Of a DNA stretch of 64,000 nucleotides, positions 12,063 through 53,084 are shown in pieces; within the stretch, counting starts at the first letter, position 1, and each line of letters starts with the position of its first letter. Location: positions 39,336,882-39,400,881 of the forward strand of contig OZ012685.1 in the NCBI GenBank assembly GCA_963942565.1, in the 5' to 3' direction. The position numbers were made by a program, and so were the translations under genes. A model generated the notes under the pieces. The model was not told where the DNA came from and ran no database searches. It saw nothing but the letters and a program-made list of their open reading frames with translations. The stretch comes from Maea johnstoni. Taxonomy: Eukaryota; Annelida; Polychaeta; Spionida; Magelonidae.

Positions 12063-12266
12063 CCTTACCATGCTGATGCTACTTTCGTACGTAGGAGAAA
12101 AATGCAAAAAATATAAAAACTAACTAAACCTTGTCATGTTGGTATTCATTGGAAAGCTCTCGATAAGTACTATCAGATGAGTACCCATATGCCTTAGTTT
12201 AAGTGATTTTTCAGGGGTTTTCGCATCATTCTGTACTGATCAAATTAGCAACCAGCAGTCAAAGGG
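12063..12266 (-). mobile_element. piggyBac-like MITE (family 1), reverse orientation
   Basis: Reverse-complement copy ending AAAGGGTTAA at 12261-12270; the internal TGTCATGTTGGTATTCATTG matches the family. It is absent from the same place in copy 1. Confidence 0.72.
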
Positions 12267-12465
12267 TTAAAGACCTGAGTAAGGAATATTTAGATAAGAC
12301 AGAATAAAATTAGCACAAACCAGCTGTATAAGTACCTTTACTTGAGTTATTGATGTAAATGAAATCCACCTCATTCTAAAACAACTGGTCAAATGGATGT
12401 CCAGCAAATGACCTGATGGAGCTTTATGATCGGCGATGATCAGTTGGTCGGGCTGAGGTCTTCAT

Positions 12466-12655
12466 GGAATGTGACCGGGGTTAATTGCAAATCTCTCCAC
12501 GACCCGCGACCTCTGATTTTTGTTTGCACAACCTCAATAAAACCTCAAAAACCTTGAAGACCGACGTGCGACGCTCGCACGTCGGTCTCGCGATTGACAC
12601 TGATTTTTGGTATTTTTCAGGTCGTCAAGAGGTTTTGTGTGGAATGTGACCGGGG
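12466..12655. repeat. Private insert with a perfect 14-bp-stem hairpin and flanking direct repeats
   Basis: TGGAATGTGACCGGGG occurs at both ends (about 12466 and about 12640). The centre has a perfect hairpin, 14-bp arms 12558-12571 and 12575-12588 (AGACCGACGTGCGA) with loop CGC. It is CpG-rich against an AT-rich background and missing from copy 1. Confidence 0.75.
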
Positions 12656-13800
12656 CTTAAAGAATTAAAAAAAACTTACATGGTGTTTTCAAATGGAGCT
12701 TCTACCAATAATTATGAAAGGGGTACCTTCAAATTACACACATGTGGAGGGAAGAGTAGAGTATCATATATAGTTTATCTTTTTTTTCAAACTGGAAAAA
12801 ATTGGTACTCAACATGCATATTTAAAATGACCATTTTTTGGTGAAATCCAATATAGAGAATGGAGCCAAAAACCTTTTTTGATTGTGTGCAATTAAGCCT
12901 ATGAGGTTCTGTAAGAATTGGTGTCGTACTCTGCTTGTAGATGACCTATGCAGTCAAACTTGATCTGATTATGTAAAAATCTCAAAATGACCACATATTC
13001 AAAAAATAACCCCATAAGCCACCTTAATAGGATATAAAGCCATCAGGGTAAATTAGTCACCTACGATCGATTCCTTAGGTAATTTTCGAACCTGTCTTCC
13101 TAGACAGATGGTCTCTTTAGGAGGTTTGACTGAACTAAATGAGTATTGGTTGAATTGTAGAGGGTGCCTTACTTCCCAAATAACAAACTACATGTAGTGT
13201 GTGATTACAATTTATAAACTCTTGTGTCATAGACAAAATTGTTTGTTAAAGATAATGAAATAAGGTAAGAAGGCTGCAAAATGGCCGACTTTCGGAATTG
13301 TCCGTAGGTAAGATTTACGCTGGAATATGTGAAAATATTTTTCATTGATGTATGTAATATGCTAAAAAAGGATACGGAAAGATTTCAATTGGAATGTAAG
13401 ATGAAGAATATATTTGTATTGCGATATATTACATGCTACTTCTGCACTTCAAAATATGTCTCTAAATGTTTAATGACTTAAACTGTTGAAATAAAACTAT
13501 ATTTTGTGCAACTTGAGATCAGCAATTTCAAAATGTCTTATAGAGGTATAGAGCTCCGTGATTGTAAAGGGTGTGTATATTTAAGTTCAGTATCAAAGGA
13601 AGAGGTTGAGGTTGGAGTTGAATAAAAAATCAGAGGCTTATTTTTGTGTGTGGTTTATTTCTCACCGATTGCTGAAATGTTTACATAGATGTGCTTTTTC
13701 TCTTTAAGCACTAGCCATAAATGTACCTTAAACATTTTTAAAAATCTAAGCATGATTGGGTAAACTATGCTATGCGAATTCATAATCTTTAAAAGATTAA

Positions 13801-13997
13801 CCCTTATGCTGCTGGTGGCTAAGTTGCCCTATACCAAATGATGCAAAAAGCTAAAAAATGACTGAAACCCTTGCACATGGGTACTCATCTTAGAGTACTC
13901 GGTGAGTGCTATTCAATGAATACTAACTTGACAGAGTTTAGATGGGTTTCAAAAATCTTTGCATCCTTGTGATATGGAAGTCTCAGCATTGGAAGGG
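13801..13997 (+). mobile_element. piggyBac-like MITE (family 1), copy-2 partner of 4962-5158
   Basis: TTAA at 13797-13800 and 13998-14001. Same ends and same flanking sequence as 4962-5158, so it was inherited through the duplication. Confidence 0.85.
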
Positions 13998-14395
13998 TTA
14001 AGCAGATGTCATGTGGTTTCAAAATGGTGCTAAATTGAAGTCAGTCTTAACAAGTAGCTTTAAGGCTAAGCATTCATTTTCCTGTTCCTGTTAGGGTATG
14101 TATGGAATGACCAATGCCCGTGTTACAAACAAGATTGTACCTATGCATGTATTGATAAAATGGCAGATTTGCATATTGCTGTAAATGATCTTCCAATTTC
14201 AAAATAAAAATGTTCAGATATTTGTATATTCTGTTGTTGATTGTATGGAAGGAATTTGCTTGTTGTTGTTTTTTTGTTTTTTGAGTAAACAGTCACGGCC
14301 ATGTCCTGTCTGACTAGAATACCTACAGTTAAATACTCGTCAAGAAGGGATCTGCAGTATCATGGCCATTTCAGTATGTTGAATCTGCTTATTAA

Positions 14396-14615
14396 ACCAT
14401 TCATGCTTAACAGTTCCCCTAGAAATTGTTTTCTAGATCTATGATACTTATGATGAGAACTTTAAAATGTGTAATCTTACAAAATATTTGAAGGAGGGTT
14501 GTTGGTAGTGTTGTAATAGACATTTCTCCTTCAAATATTTTCCCAAATATGCTTTTGCTTGAGATTTAATTAGAAATGTCAGACTGCTTTTTCGCTGCTG
14601 TGACCATTTATGGGT
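14396..14615 (+). mobile_element. Second TTAA-type MITE (family 3)
   Basis: It begins TTAAACCATTCATGCTTA and ends CCATTTATGGGTT, inverted ends. An internal AATATTTGAAGGAG...CTCCTTCAAATATTTT hairpin is shared with copies near 33365-33532, 40395-40607 and 52830-52890. Confidence 0.6.
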
Positions 14616-15422
14616 TCAGTGTGCAATTAAGTATCTCTTATCACTGTAAGCAAGAGGGCCATATTATAAAACCCCTCTTACAAGAGACCACCCGTGGGCC
14701 TGGCCAAACCTGGTCCACTTATAGGGGTTCCCTTTACTATGAAACAAATAAGAAAATGTTTGTTTCGGACTGTCTAGGGAATAAGTCCGAAAACGAAACG
14801 GGGAGGACTCGGAGCCTCCAGAATTGCCCCTCCTGAAATCTTATCTTTTAATGGGTGTTACCCCAACATTGACTGTAATAAAATGTGTTGAGATGTCTTG
14901 ACCTGCTATGAGTAAAAGCTCTTGACCCCAATACTCTGTAGCCTACACTATCAAGAATATCCATTTTGTCTCGTGTAGTACTGAGGTAGTCACAGCAAAG
15001 AAAAAGAATTCTTCACCTTATAGATGCAATCTTTTAGCATGTGGATAGAGTATAACCCTTTGAATTCTAGGGCAGGAATTTGCAAAGAGTAATCTATCAT
15101 TCTATGGAAGTTTTGGCATTTTATGGATATTAATAGTAGTTAAAATGTGATTTTAGGGTTTTGCTTCTATAGAGAGTAAATTTCATGGTAGGAATTCAAA
15201 ATTGATACAACAATAATCATTAGGATACTTGTGATCGTGGTGTGTTCACTGTGTTGTAATATTATGTTTCATGTGACTGGCAAAATGTGGTCACTTCAGA
15301 GGGGTTTCCACTATACTTGGTGAAGTCACCCAGACACGGTCATGGCATACCTACTGAACCCATGATTATGATTGACATTGTGGCAGCCTGCAACTGCTCT
15401 AATTGTAAGGGAATGTTACGTC

Positions 15423-15722
15423 CAGGGACTTAGCCAGGATTTTCATAACAGGGTGTCCAAATTGGGATTTCAAGAATTTAAGGTGTCCAAAATTCCGGAT
15501 TGAAAAAGTAAAAATCATTACATTGATTATGTACATTAACAAATGAAGTAACTGTTTGCTCAATTCTTCAAGAAATGTCTCTGTTATTATTTTGAAGTTT
15601 TTAGAAATTCAACTTGGAATTAGTATTTAGAAAAAACACTTACCAAAATCCAGGGAGTCTTTTTACCTAAAAGTAGGTACTTTTCATGAACCAGGGAGTC
15701 CAAAAGGCACCCAGACACCCTG
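15423..15722 (+). mobile_element. hAT-like MITE (family 2), exact 8-bp target duplication
   Basis: 300 bp, starts CAGGGACTTAGCCAGGATT and ends CACCCAGACACCCTG; GTTACGTC repeats at 15415-15422 and 15723-15730. The right terminal repeat has lost its GGCTAAGA block. Confidence 0.85.
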
Positions 15723-16430
15723 GTTACGTCTGAATTTGACCTGAGAGGCAGGATACCCTTTCATATATCCTTAACTTACTTATGTGGCAAGAACATGAGC
15801 TATATCTTGAGAATCAAGTATCCTTACTAGGCTACAATGCCAATTCTATTTGAATACTGGAAATGTGGATCTAGGAATAAAATGAGTGCACAAATTGTTC
15901 TGAGAGGAATGTTCTCTGAATTGCAGGCAAACAAATAGCACTAAGGGAGATAATTAATTCTCTGGACCTGTTCACCAATTCAGGCCTCCCTAAAGTTCTC
16001 AAAAGTGCACTAAAAATTGTATGCCTTGGATACCTTTCAGGAAATATTTGAGGAATCTGTATGTTGATCAATACCATAATTCTTTTAAGTATTTAATCTT
16101 TTAATTAACAATTGGTTTTAGATATTTGCAAAATTCAAGCAGGTCTAGACAGCACCCCTTGCCAAATCCTTCAGCCATGAATAGGTTAAAATACAAGTTA
16201 GGCAGGGCCACTGCATGCAAATTAGAATTCAGTTGACCTCAGCATGAAAGGTGGTCCAGGCTTGCCCAAATAAATAACACACAAATCAGAATTTTCATGG
16301 AAATCTTTCATAAATCATAGGTATGCATGTATTCTAAAGTATTAAGAGCTTACATGTACATGTACTAACTGTAAATTAGGGAGATTACATCAGTTGCTAC
16401 TTTATATAGCTTGAAATACAATGTTGTTAT

Positions 16431-16875
16431 AGCTAATTCAAGCTAACAATGAGCAAAGTGAATGGGTTTGTAATTTTCAACTGTGTGCCTGTAAGATCAG
16501 GTTTGATTTCTATAGATGTTCAGGCCAAACCCACCTGTCCACTTCTGGAAATCTGGGTCAGTTTGTGGTTAGCAGTCTCTGAGTGTGGTGAACTTGAACA
16601 TAAGGGGAGCTAAAGGGTCAATTGGTATATGGGACACTAGTAGTCTAAAATAAGATGTAGAGATTGTGGTTCTTGAGATATGGTACCCCTGGAGAGCCTC
16701 GCTACTCTGTGACCCCGAAAACCTACTTGTCTACTGGCAAAACTCATCTGTCTACTTTACTAGTGGACATGTAGAGGTCACACGTCCACCTGTAGGGTCT
16801 ATCAATCTTTTGTGCAGAGTGAATGGACTATACTCCTGAACTTGTACTATCGCTCATTGTTAGCTTGAATTAGCT
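16431..16875. mobile_element. 445-bp inverted-repeat element private to copy 2
   Basis: Perfect 24-bp terminal inverted repeats at 16431-16454 and 16852-16875 (CAAGCTAACAATGAGC inner part). Copy 1 is uninterrupted at the same point (about 5830). No ORF is supported. Any target duplication is not clear (possibly TA). Confidence 0.8.
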
Positions 16876-17499
16876 GTAAGATGTGCGTACATTGTTACAA
16901 TAAGTATCATTCTAATGGATATGTATATGTAAATGACTAATGCACCGAATGTGGTTATGAAAAGTAGACGAACAACAAAAGAAAACACAAAGACAAATTC
17001 CATAATGTAATATGAATTTACTTTTCTAATTCCAATTGAAAATCTTTTGCAAAGAACAATTATGGTACAGCAACTTATCTCGAATAGTGTCACACTCACA
17101 AATTAACAATAAATGTTGGAGGAAATATAACATGAAAAGTAAATGTCTTGAGTGGAAGATAGATTATTCATTCATCTAGTAGTACAAAAATAATATCTAT
17201 ATATATATTTCAAACACCAGCTGTTAGTACTAACAATAAACAAAATATTGCCCAAGGTCCAGAATAGTAGCCTTGCCAACACAAATGAAACCTGGTTTGA
17301 GAAGTCTCACTTAAGATTAAGGTAATCTCCAATAAGTGGTTATCACTGGTTCACCTTATTGCGATTTCAAGCTAAATTATTCATAATGAACTTAAAGAAC
17401 ATTTTTTTCAAGAATTTTTCTTTGGAAAATAGACCCAACTGGATATATCTGCCTGCCTCAAAATTACACTTATGTGCTGCCCTCTATTTTGAAAGTCCA

Positions 17500-17690
17500 T
17501 AATGTAATATAACCATCTTCATGGCTGAAGTGTGAATATTGCCCATTCTGGCACAATATGCTACTATATAAAGTTGGTGAAAGAAATTTAAGTAGATAAA
17601 TAGCCAAATCTGGACAGGCAGAAATGTTGGAATTGCTGTTTTGAATAGGCATCTTTGAAATACTGGATAAGTCATTAAGACCCTTCCATG
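17500..17690 (+). mobile_element. Truncated hAT-like MITE (family 2b)
   Basis: It matches the right two-thirds of the element at 25265-25576 (GGCTGAAGTGTGAAT, ATCTGGACAGGCA, TTGAAATACTGGATAAG) with its left end missing. Confidence 0.55.
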
Positions 17691-17858
17691 AGTCATGCCA
17701 CACAAAGGAATGTCAATTGGTTTGTACTTGATGACACAGAGCAATAAATTAACTTGAAAGTAAACAAGTCTGCGGAAAAGGTCAGGGTAGATATCAAACA
17801 AGATACTCCACATGGCATGCAACAGGACAACAGGATCTGACACTTACAGATTCCATGC

Positions 17859-17990
17859 TAGGGGCCCGAAAAAAATGTCTTTTGATAAAAAAACAGTGGT
17901 CAAATAAAGGATTTCTGGTTAATATATACTATTTCGGACCCCTAGTCTGAAAAATCTAGGGGCATATGCCCCTGGGAATGTCGAACCCTG
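17859..17990. repeat. Short inverted-repeat insert private to copy 2
   Basis: CTAGGGGCCCGAAA and TTTCGGACCCCTAG pair across about 85 bp, followed by a second small palindrome AGGGGCATATGCCCCT. Confidence 0.6.
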
Positions 17991-20470
17991 TAAAACTAAC
18001 CATTCCTGTTCTGAATTCCACCAGAGAGGTTCATAATCTAGGTAATGAATATCTCTGATTCTACTAAAATGTAGAAATCCTTGTCTGCAAAAATATAGGT
18101 CTCAATATCAATGTCCATGGAGAATTTCACATTCACAGTTGTCATTCAAGTTCTAGCAACTAACTCTGGTTCACAGCCATTGTTTACTATATGCTGTTAA
18201 TTGGCCTGTAATATGGTTGGACATCCACACATTCAAAAATGAACAAGTGCGCTAAGGAGAGCACTCCTATTAATAGCTTGAAACACCACAAAACCAGCGA
18301 CTTCTGGGAAAAACTGAGCTGAGGGGGTTGAATGAGCAGAGCGCAGAAGCCACAGGCTGAGTGATCATAAAATTGTGATCAAAATGGGACAAGTTTACAG
18401 GTGTTTGATATTTAATTCTTTCCGTTCACTTTAAGAACCTTAATTCAAGCCTTATTGTCTCTATGTTGGAAAATGGAGATGGGCTGACATCCTTCAATTT
18501 TGTTCTGTATCAGTGCTTCTAGGAACATCCTTAGACCAACCACTTCAGCTTAGTACACCTCCAGTCCCGCCTCAACGATTTTGTATTGTCAGTCCTCATA
18601 CTGACCCAGCTGGGAACTGGTCTGTTTTGCTCCTGCCTATAACAATCATGTTTATCCGAAAAGTCTTGTGTGCGCCCATTTTTGCAACATTTCTATAATT
18701 TTTACTATGTTTATTTTTAAAGCCTTGGCTTATTTTTTTCAAGTAATAGATAAAGTATTCTGACCCAGCTTGACACTGGTCTGTTATGCTCCTGCCTTTC
18801 AGCAAGCTTTCAAGGTAGTATACTTCACTATATTAAACTATAGTGGTCTACTTAAATAAGCCTGTCTTCTGTATTTAGATGGCCCATTCAACCCAATGCT
18901 CTGTTTCCCAAATGAAAATCTTTTGCATCATGGTACAATTAAGGTACAGCAACTTATGAAACATCTAGAATAATGTAACACACAAATTAACAATGAAATG
19001 CTTGAGGAAATATAACTTGAAAAGAAAATGTCTAGAGAGTGACTAACCGATTATTCTTATAAAGTAATACAAAGAAAATATATGTTGCAATCACCAGCTG
19101 TTGTTAACAATAATAAAGTACTCCCTAAGTAACAAAGGTAGCCAACAAATTAAACCTGGTTTGAGTAACTAGTCTCACTCAAGATTTTAATAGGTAACTT
19201 CCAACAAGTGATTGTCACTTGTTAACCTTAGTGCCATTTTAGGCTGAATTATACAGTTATCAAACTAAAAATATATTGGGTTTTCATCAAACATTGTACG
19301 TTATCATTGGGAAACTGATCTAACTGGAGATTTCTGAAATACTTCAAAATCACACTTCTGTACTTCCCTCTACTTGGATAGTCACACCTAATTACTCGTA
19401 GCTTTAGCGTTGCAAAACAACACAGCCAGTTTGGATGAACATTTAGCCAACTTGCACATGCTGCCAGCTCAAAAGGACCATTTTTGGAATATACATGTAC
19501 TTAAGACCCAAACCTTTAGGGGAAATATTTCAAATTACCATCAAAACCTCTAATTTAAGGGAACTCAAAATATTAAACTTGAAGCATAAACATAGAGGTA
19601 TTTTCAACTCTTGACATTTTGGATCCTTTGAAGCGGGACCAACTCGAGTGAAAAGCCCTTCCACGAGTCATGCAGACGCAAAGGAATGTCAATAGTGCTA
19701 TGTACTTGATGACACCGACTAATAAATTATCTTAACAATAAACCTGTCCTGTGGGCAAGAGTGGGGATACTCATGGCATGTGACAGGGCAACTGTCTGTC
19801 CACATATTTTAAAACTAACAATTTCTCATCTTAATTCTACCAAATGTTCATAAGCTAGGTTATAATTGAATATCTCTCATTCATATTTAAATAAAGAATT
19901 GCTTGTCTGCAAAAATGAATCAATATCAAGTGTAAGGTAATTGGAGTTGCTAGAATTAAGTTGTCATTTAAAGGAAGGAAGCGATTTCAAACTTGCACGT
20001 GCCAGAGACATAGAAAACCAAAACCTGATGACCATCTCTGCAATTACAAAGTCGTGTTCTTTATCCTAAAACGTCCGTGCCCCGGATCTGACCATGAATG
20101 GCATGATGAATTGTTCTCGAATTTTCTTGTAATCGCGTCCAGTCTCTTGTGTTTTACGTGTAAAGGCAGCATTCTCCTGGTATCGTTACTCGTTTGTTTT
20201 TATACCACATGGCTCTGAAACAGCGGAGTGGACATGTCGTATCAACAACTGCATTAACTTCTCTTTTGTTCAATCCTCATGACTTGCGACATTCTTGAAG
20301 TTGAATGGTAACGCGCGGCTTGTGTAAAACATGCGTTGGCGGCAAACTGATGTCGAAAGTGAAACCCTTGGTCGAGAAGTTTGGAATGTCATTTAAAGCA
20401 TTTTAATACATTTCAAAGGTCCGTGTATGAGTGAGTATCGGTGAATAAGAGCTGTACATTAAACGTTCGT

Positions 20471-20731
20471 TTACTTCTTTCCAGAGTGTTTTCCGGCGTC
20501 GTAGTAACCGCTGCCTGTCCTGTCCGCATGCTTGAAAGCCCTGGATATGTCCAGCGCCTCCTGTGCAGCTCCGGGGTCTGTTGGTTTGATGCCGTAACTG
20601 TGCATGAAATTCGTCGAATTCCCGTAACTTTGATTAATTTCTCGATACGTCATCCGTGAAGTATCCGACAAGTTACAAGTCTGACTGGTAGCCAGACCTT
20701 CACTTTTACCGCAAGATGGTTTTTGTGCCAT
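20471..20731 (-). CDS. Small conserved ORF, copy 2 (86 aa), unrecognised, divergent to FNIP
   Basis: ATG at 20731, stop at 20471-20473. Product MAQKPSCGKSEGLATS...; it contains DTSRMTYREINQSYG, NSTNFMHSYGIKPTDP and AAQEALDISRAFKHADRTG, and ends HSGKK. It is the partner of 10331-10588. Substitutions between copies are spread out and only one codon-sized indel occurs, which argues for coding constraint. It is small, polar and basic at the C-terminus, with no transmembrane segment. Its start codon is 513 bp from that of FNIP on the other strand, so the intervening region is likely a bidirectional promoter. It may be a complete single-exon gene or exon 1 of a longer one. I give no function. Confidence 0.65.
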   Translation of the reverse strand: MAQKPSCGKSEGLATSQTCNLSDTSRMTYREINQSYGNSTNFMHSYGIKPTDPGAAQEALDISRAFKHADRTGSGYYDAGKHSGKK

Positions 20732-21243
20732 ATCTGTAGTTTTCAGACGAGGAGTGTTGTTGTGTACGGGCGCAGCGAGTGTTGATATGCAAGCTCTGAC
20801 TTGTAACAGCGGGAAATCAACATTACCACGTGGGTAGTGAGATATTATTCAATATCACAACTAATATGTTACGTTCGTAACTTGAATACGTGAAACCGTC
20901 ATCTATTTCGTTATATATCCCGAACTAAAATATTTAAATGCCACAGACAATATTCTATTGGAATGATAAAACTGATATGCTAGGAAAAGCAACTTATGAA
21001 ACGGTACACTTCACTGAACTCCCTGCTCATTAGCGAGCGTTATCACTCAAAGGCGTTTGTTGAATGTCCGCACTGATTAGTCACGAGAAATTCATGTGAC
21101 CTCTCACTTGCCTGGCGCAGAGTCCAGCCAATCACTGCCATCGTATCTACAACGTGAACCAATGGTATTGCGTCTCTTACCAGGTTCTGGAGACAACAGT
21201 CATGTGATTGAGATCACAACACACACAAGTTAGTCTGCCTAAA
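20732..21243. promoter_or_regulatory. Probable bidirectional promoter between the small ORF and FNIP
   Basis: 512 bp separate two divergent start codons. It is visibly richer in CpG than the rest of the window and contains CCACGTGG (E-box, about 20827-20834) and several CCAAT/ATTGG strings (for example CAGCCAATCAC near 21122 and GAACCAATGG near 21157). No TATA box is evident. The E-box is compatible with TFEB/TFE3-type control but that is inference. The start-proximal part (21100-21243) is outside the duplicated block. Confidence 0.5.
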
Positions 21244-49824
<28,581 letters not shown>

Positions 49825-49936
49825 CGAGAACCTCTCCCCTCTAGGAATCCACACGCAATACAATGATCAGGCAAAAAATAAGGCATCCTTGTGTAGGAGT
49901 ATGCAAGAAGTTTTGGTTACCACAAGACAGTCTTAA

Positions 49937-50143
49937 CCCTTATGCTGCTGGTGGCTAATTTTGCCAATACAAAGTGGTGCGAAAAAGCAGAACAGATCAT
50001 TGAAACCCTGGCATATGGGTACTCATTCAAAAGTACTCAGTGAGAGCTATCCAATGAATACCAATATGACAGGGTTTCGATGGTTTTCAGAAATGTTTGC
50101 GTCCTTGTGCTTTTGGACAAAAGTAGATTCAGCATTGGAAGGG
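49937..50143 (+). mobile_element. piggyBac-like MITE (family 1), intact ends
   Basis: 207 bp; TTAA at 49933-49936 and 50144-50147; CCCTTATGCTGCTGG ... CAGCATTGGAAGGG. One of the best copies for defining the family. Confidence 0.9.
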
Positions 50144-50395
50144 TTAACCAACATGATAGTCCAGCAACACATATGCAAAAAGGGATCGTTGGACAGATGA
50201 GGATATTTTCGTACTTTGAACACAAACATGCAAGAAATGCTGGTTAACCAGGATATTCCCACCAACAGGATGATCTTGTAACATATTGGCAAAGATAGAG
50301 CATCAAATGCGGTTCTTTGCCTGCTAGAAGTACAAGTCTGCAAGAAGTGCTTGTTTTCCTAGGAATATCTCATGTACGCTATAGTGACAGGTTAA

Positions 50396-50600
50396 CCCTT
50401 ATGCTGCTGCTGGCTAGATTTGCCAATACAAAATGATGCAAAAAACCTGAAAAATGACCGAAACCCTGGTAAATGGGTACTCATCTGAAAGTACTCGGCA
50501 AGAGCTTTCCAATGAATACCAGCATGACAGGGTTTGGCTGTTTATCAAAAATCTTTACGTCCTTGTACTTTTGACGAAAATAGCCTCATCATTGGAAGGG
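50396..50600 (+). mobile_element. piggyBac-like MITE (family 1), intact ends
   Basis: 205 bp; TTAA at 50392-50395 and 50601-50604. It lies 250 bp from the copy at 49937, in the same orientation. Confidence 0.9.
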
Positions 50601-53084
50601 TTAAGAAATGAAGCGCAAGCTTGTTTAAAGAACTAAAGCCCTATACATGGATCTACTTGGGGTTTGAAGATGAAATGGTAACATAAAAAGCTGCCCACCT
50701 ATAGCTCCTCTCATGTAAGAAGAAACAACAAATAATTTGAAAAAAATAATTGAAAATATTTAGTATGCATTACGAAGCTTGGTATTATCAATAAAAGTGT
50801 TTAGATATCAAGACATAACTTATCATATCAAAAAGAGCCTGTTGTATTTTTCAGGTCAGTATATTTTGTTTGAGGCTCTTTCAAGATATTTATTATACAT
50901 GAGACCACCAGGAGTCTCACAACCAATCAAATGTGTATTAATCTAGTTAATAAATGAAAATGAAATCTGATTTGGATAAAATTTAATGGTCAATTTAATT
51001 CTGTAAAGATATTGTTGTAATTATTTGAAATGAAAGAACCTGAGGAATAGCCTAACTATGGGTCATTTCAATAGCTCTTGAAAAAGTCAGCAGTGATGCT
51101 TTTACAGTTGAAGATCTCAAACCAATTATAGTATATTTTTCAATTTTTTGATTAGCATTATCAATGCAATTTGTCATAGTGCAGCTAGAAATTTTAAACT
51201 TAGGCATATACGGAGGTTATATGCCAGAATGAAAAAATCAACTAAAATACTTGTTCAATAGATATACCAATTACATGCTTTAAGTAATGTAAAGCCAGAT
51301 GATTTAACGATTTATATCACTTAGTCTTAATTAATCACCCAGTAATCTAATTGCAACTAAAATCAAACTTTCAACTGTTTTTTTCATGATTCTGGATTGA
51401 AGAAAGATTGACCCATGTATAACTAATGGGTTGAACCGTTTTTGCTCTAATTGAATATACAATGTGGACATAATGAATTACTACAAAATGTATTACCTGG
51501 ATATAAGTTACATATTTATTAAGTTATCAAGCATTATATTTCTAGCATTTGCAGTGCTTGCAAATTTGCCAGACAATGGCTGTAAACAGATATAAGCATT
51601 TTTGATTGTTTTCTACCTAGATCATTTCCCATTTTTTAAGGTAATATAGTATTGAATTAGTGTTTAAAGGCTTTTGTGTGTTGCTGAGCAACAGATTATC
51701 AACAGATTGGTTTTCACTTGACAGAATTCAAAAATTCAGTTTGTAGTACAAAAAATCTTATTAATTTTGGATTTTAAATCTGATACTCTATCAAACTGCG
51801 CAAGCTTTGATTTTTGTTTCATCTATTGCTAAAATGGAGAAGTACAAGGTAATACAATTGAGTTCACTGATATCTTTAGGTAATGGAATGCATTGGACAT
51901 CATAAGGTCTTTGCTTGGCAGATAGCATAGATAATATTAGCAGTTATAAAAAGAAATTTAATATTTAGAAAAATTCCATGACCAAACCTGTCCATGATTC
52001 TGAAGTTTAAAAAGGGCTAGTTTTCAGTGAAAACAAATCAATGTACATGTATATACAATCTATTACAGTGTCAGCCAAGAGTTTGTTGACTGTTATGTTA
52101 AAATGTTTAGAACATATGTTTCATACCATTGCCTTTTTTAACATATTGCAACATGTGTTCTAGTTTTGATTTATACAATTGCCTTCGATTTGCTTGGTCT
52201 CCAGGTATTCATATCTCATGGGTGCTACAATTTGAGGAGTGTATAGGAATGTATGCAGTAAGAAACCGATTGTCCTTGTGCCACACTGGAATAATTGCTT
52301 GTTTAATTATAATCTGGAAATGTAATAAAAACATGAAGCTTTTGTCTGGTACATGAAGCATTTCACACCCTGACCAGTCTTAACTGGTCGCACAGACTTC
52401 AACCTCTACCAGATAAACCATGGTTGGATAAAGTTGGTTTGTAAAAGGATGGTCTATAATCTGTGTGAATGGATTCAGACTAACACATTTATTTTCAATT
52501 TATTCTGTTTTTGTGAGTGTGAATTACCTGTACCATATTTCTTTTTGGAATTCAGGGGTTCTCTTAAATGTTTTGAATTTAATATAAAATTTGTAATTAA
52601 ATATTTGAAATGAAATCTTTGGTTGAATAAGTTGTTTGGTTTTCCGGAAATATAGGATCACTTCTTTGTTGTTCCAAGAATGACCCAGTTACTGAATTCC
52701 TTTTCCCACCGTCTGGATATTGAGGTTGTGTATTGATGTAACTAGTATTATTTGAGTTCCCCTTGCAGAGTCTCCTCTGTATACTTTATATCTTTGGAAA
52801 TGACGTCAGATAAAGCATTTATATGCATAATATTTGTAGGAGAGTTGAGGATAGTGCTATGATGACCATTTCTCCAAATAGTTCTCCTTAATTGCTTTAT
52901 TTCAAATATATTGCAATGGAATATTAAGCTTATTCATGATCATTGCCATTATGCCAGGACTACCCCTCTCAACTACATCATCTGTGTATTTTGGGGTAAT
53001 TGACTTTCTTTACACTTAAGATGGTTGTGGTCATCTGGTAGTATGTATGCTGCAACTGCTGTGAAATTTAATGACAGGTTGTGC

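Larger units (their letters stand above)
11970..21100. repeat. Copy 2 of the ~9-10 kb tandem segmental duplication
   Basis: Collinear with copy 1 from 'GGCTGAGGTGGGACAATTTG' at 11987 to 'CACTGATTRGTCACGAGAAA' near 21070. It ends about 150 bp before FNIP exon 1, which is not duplicated. It holds private insertions (12445-12655, 15423-15722, 16431-16875, 17500-17690, 17859-17990) and the second copy of the small minus-strand ORF. Confidence 0.88.
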
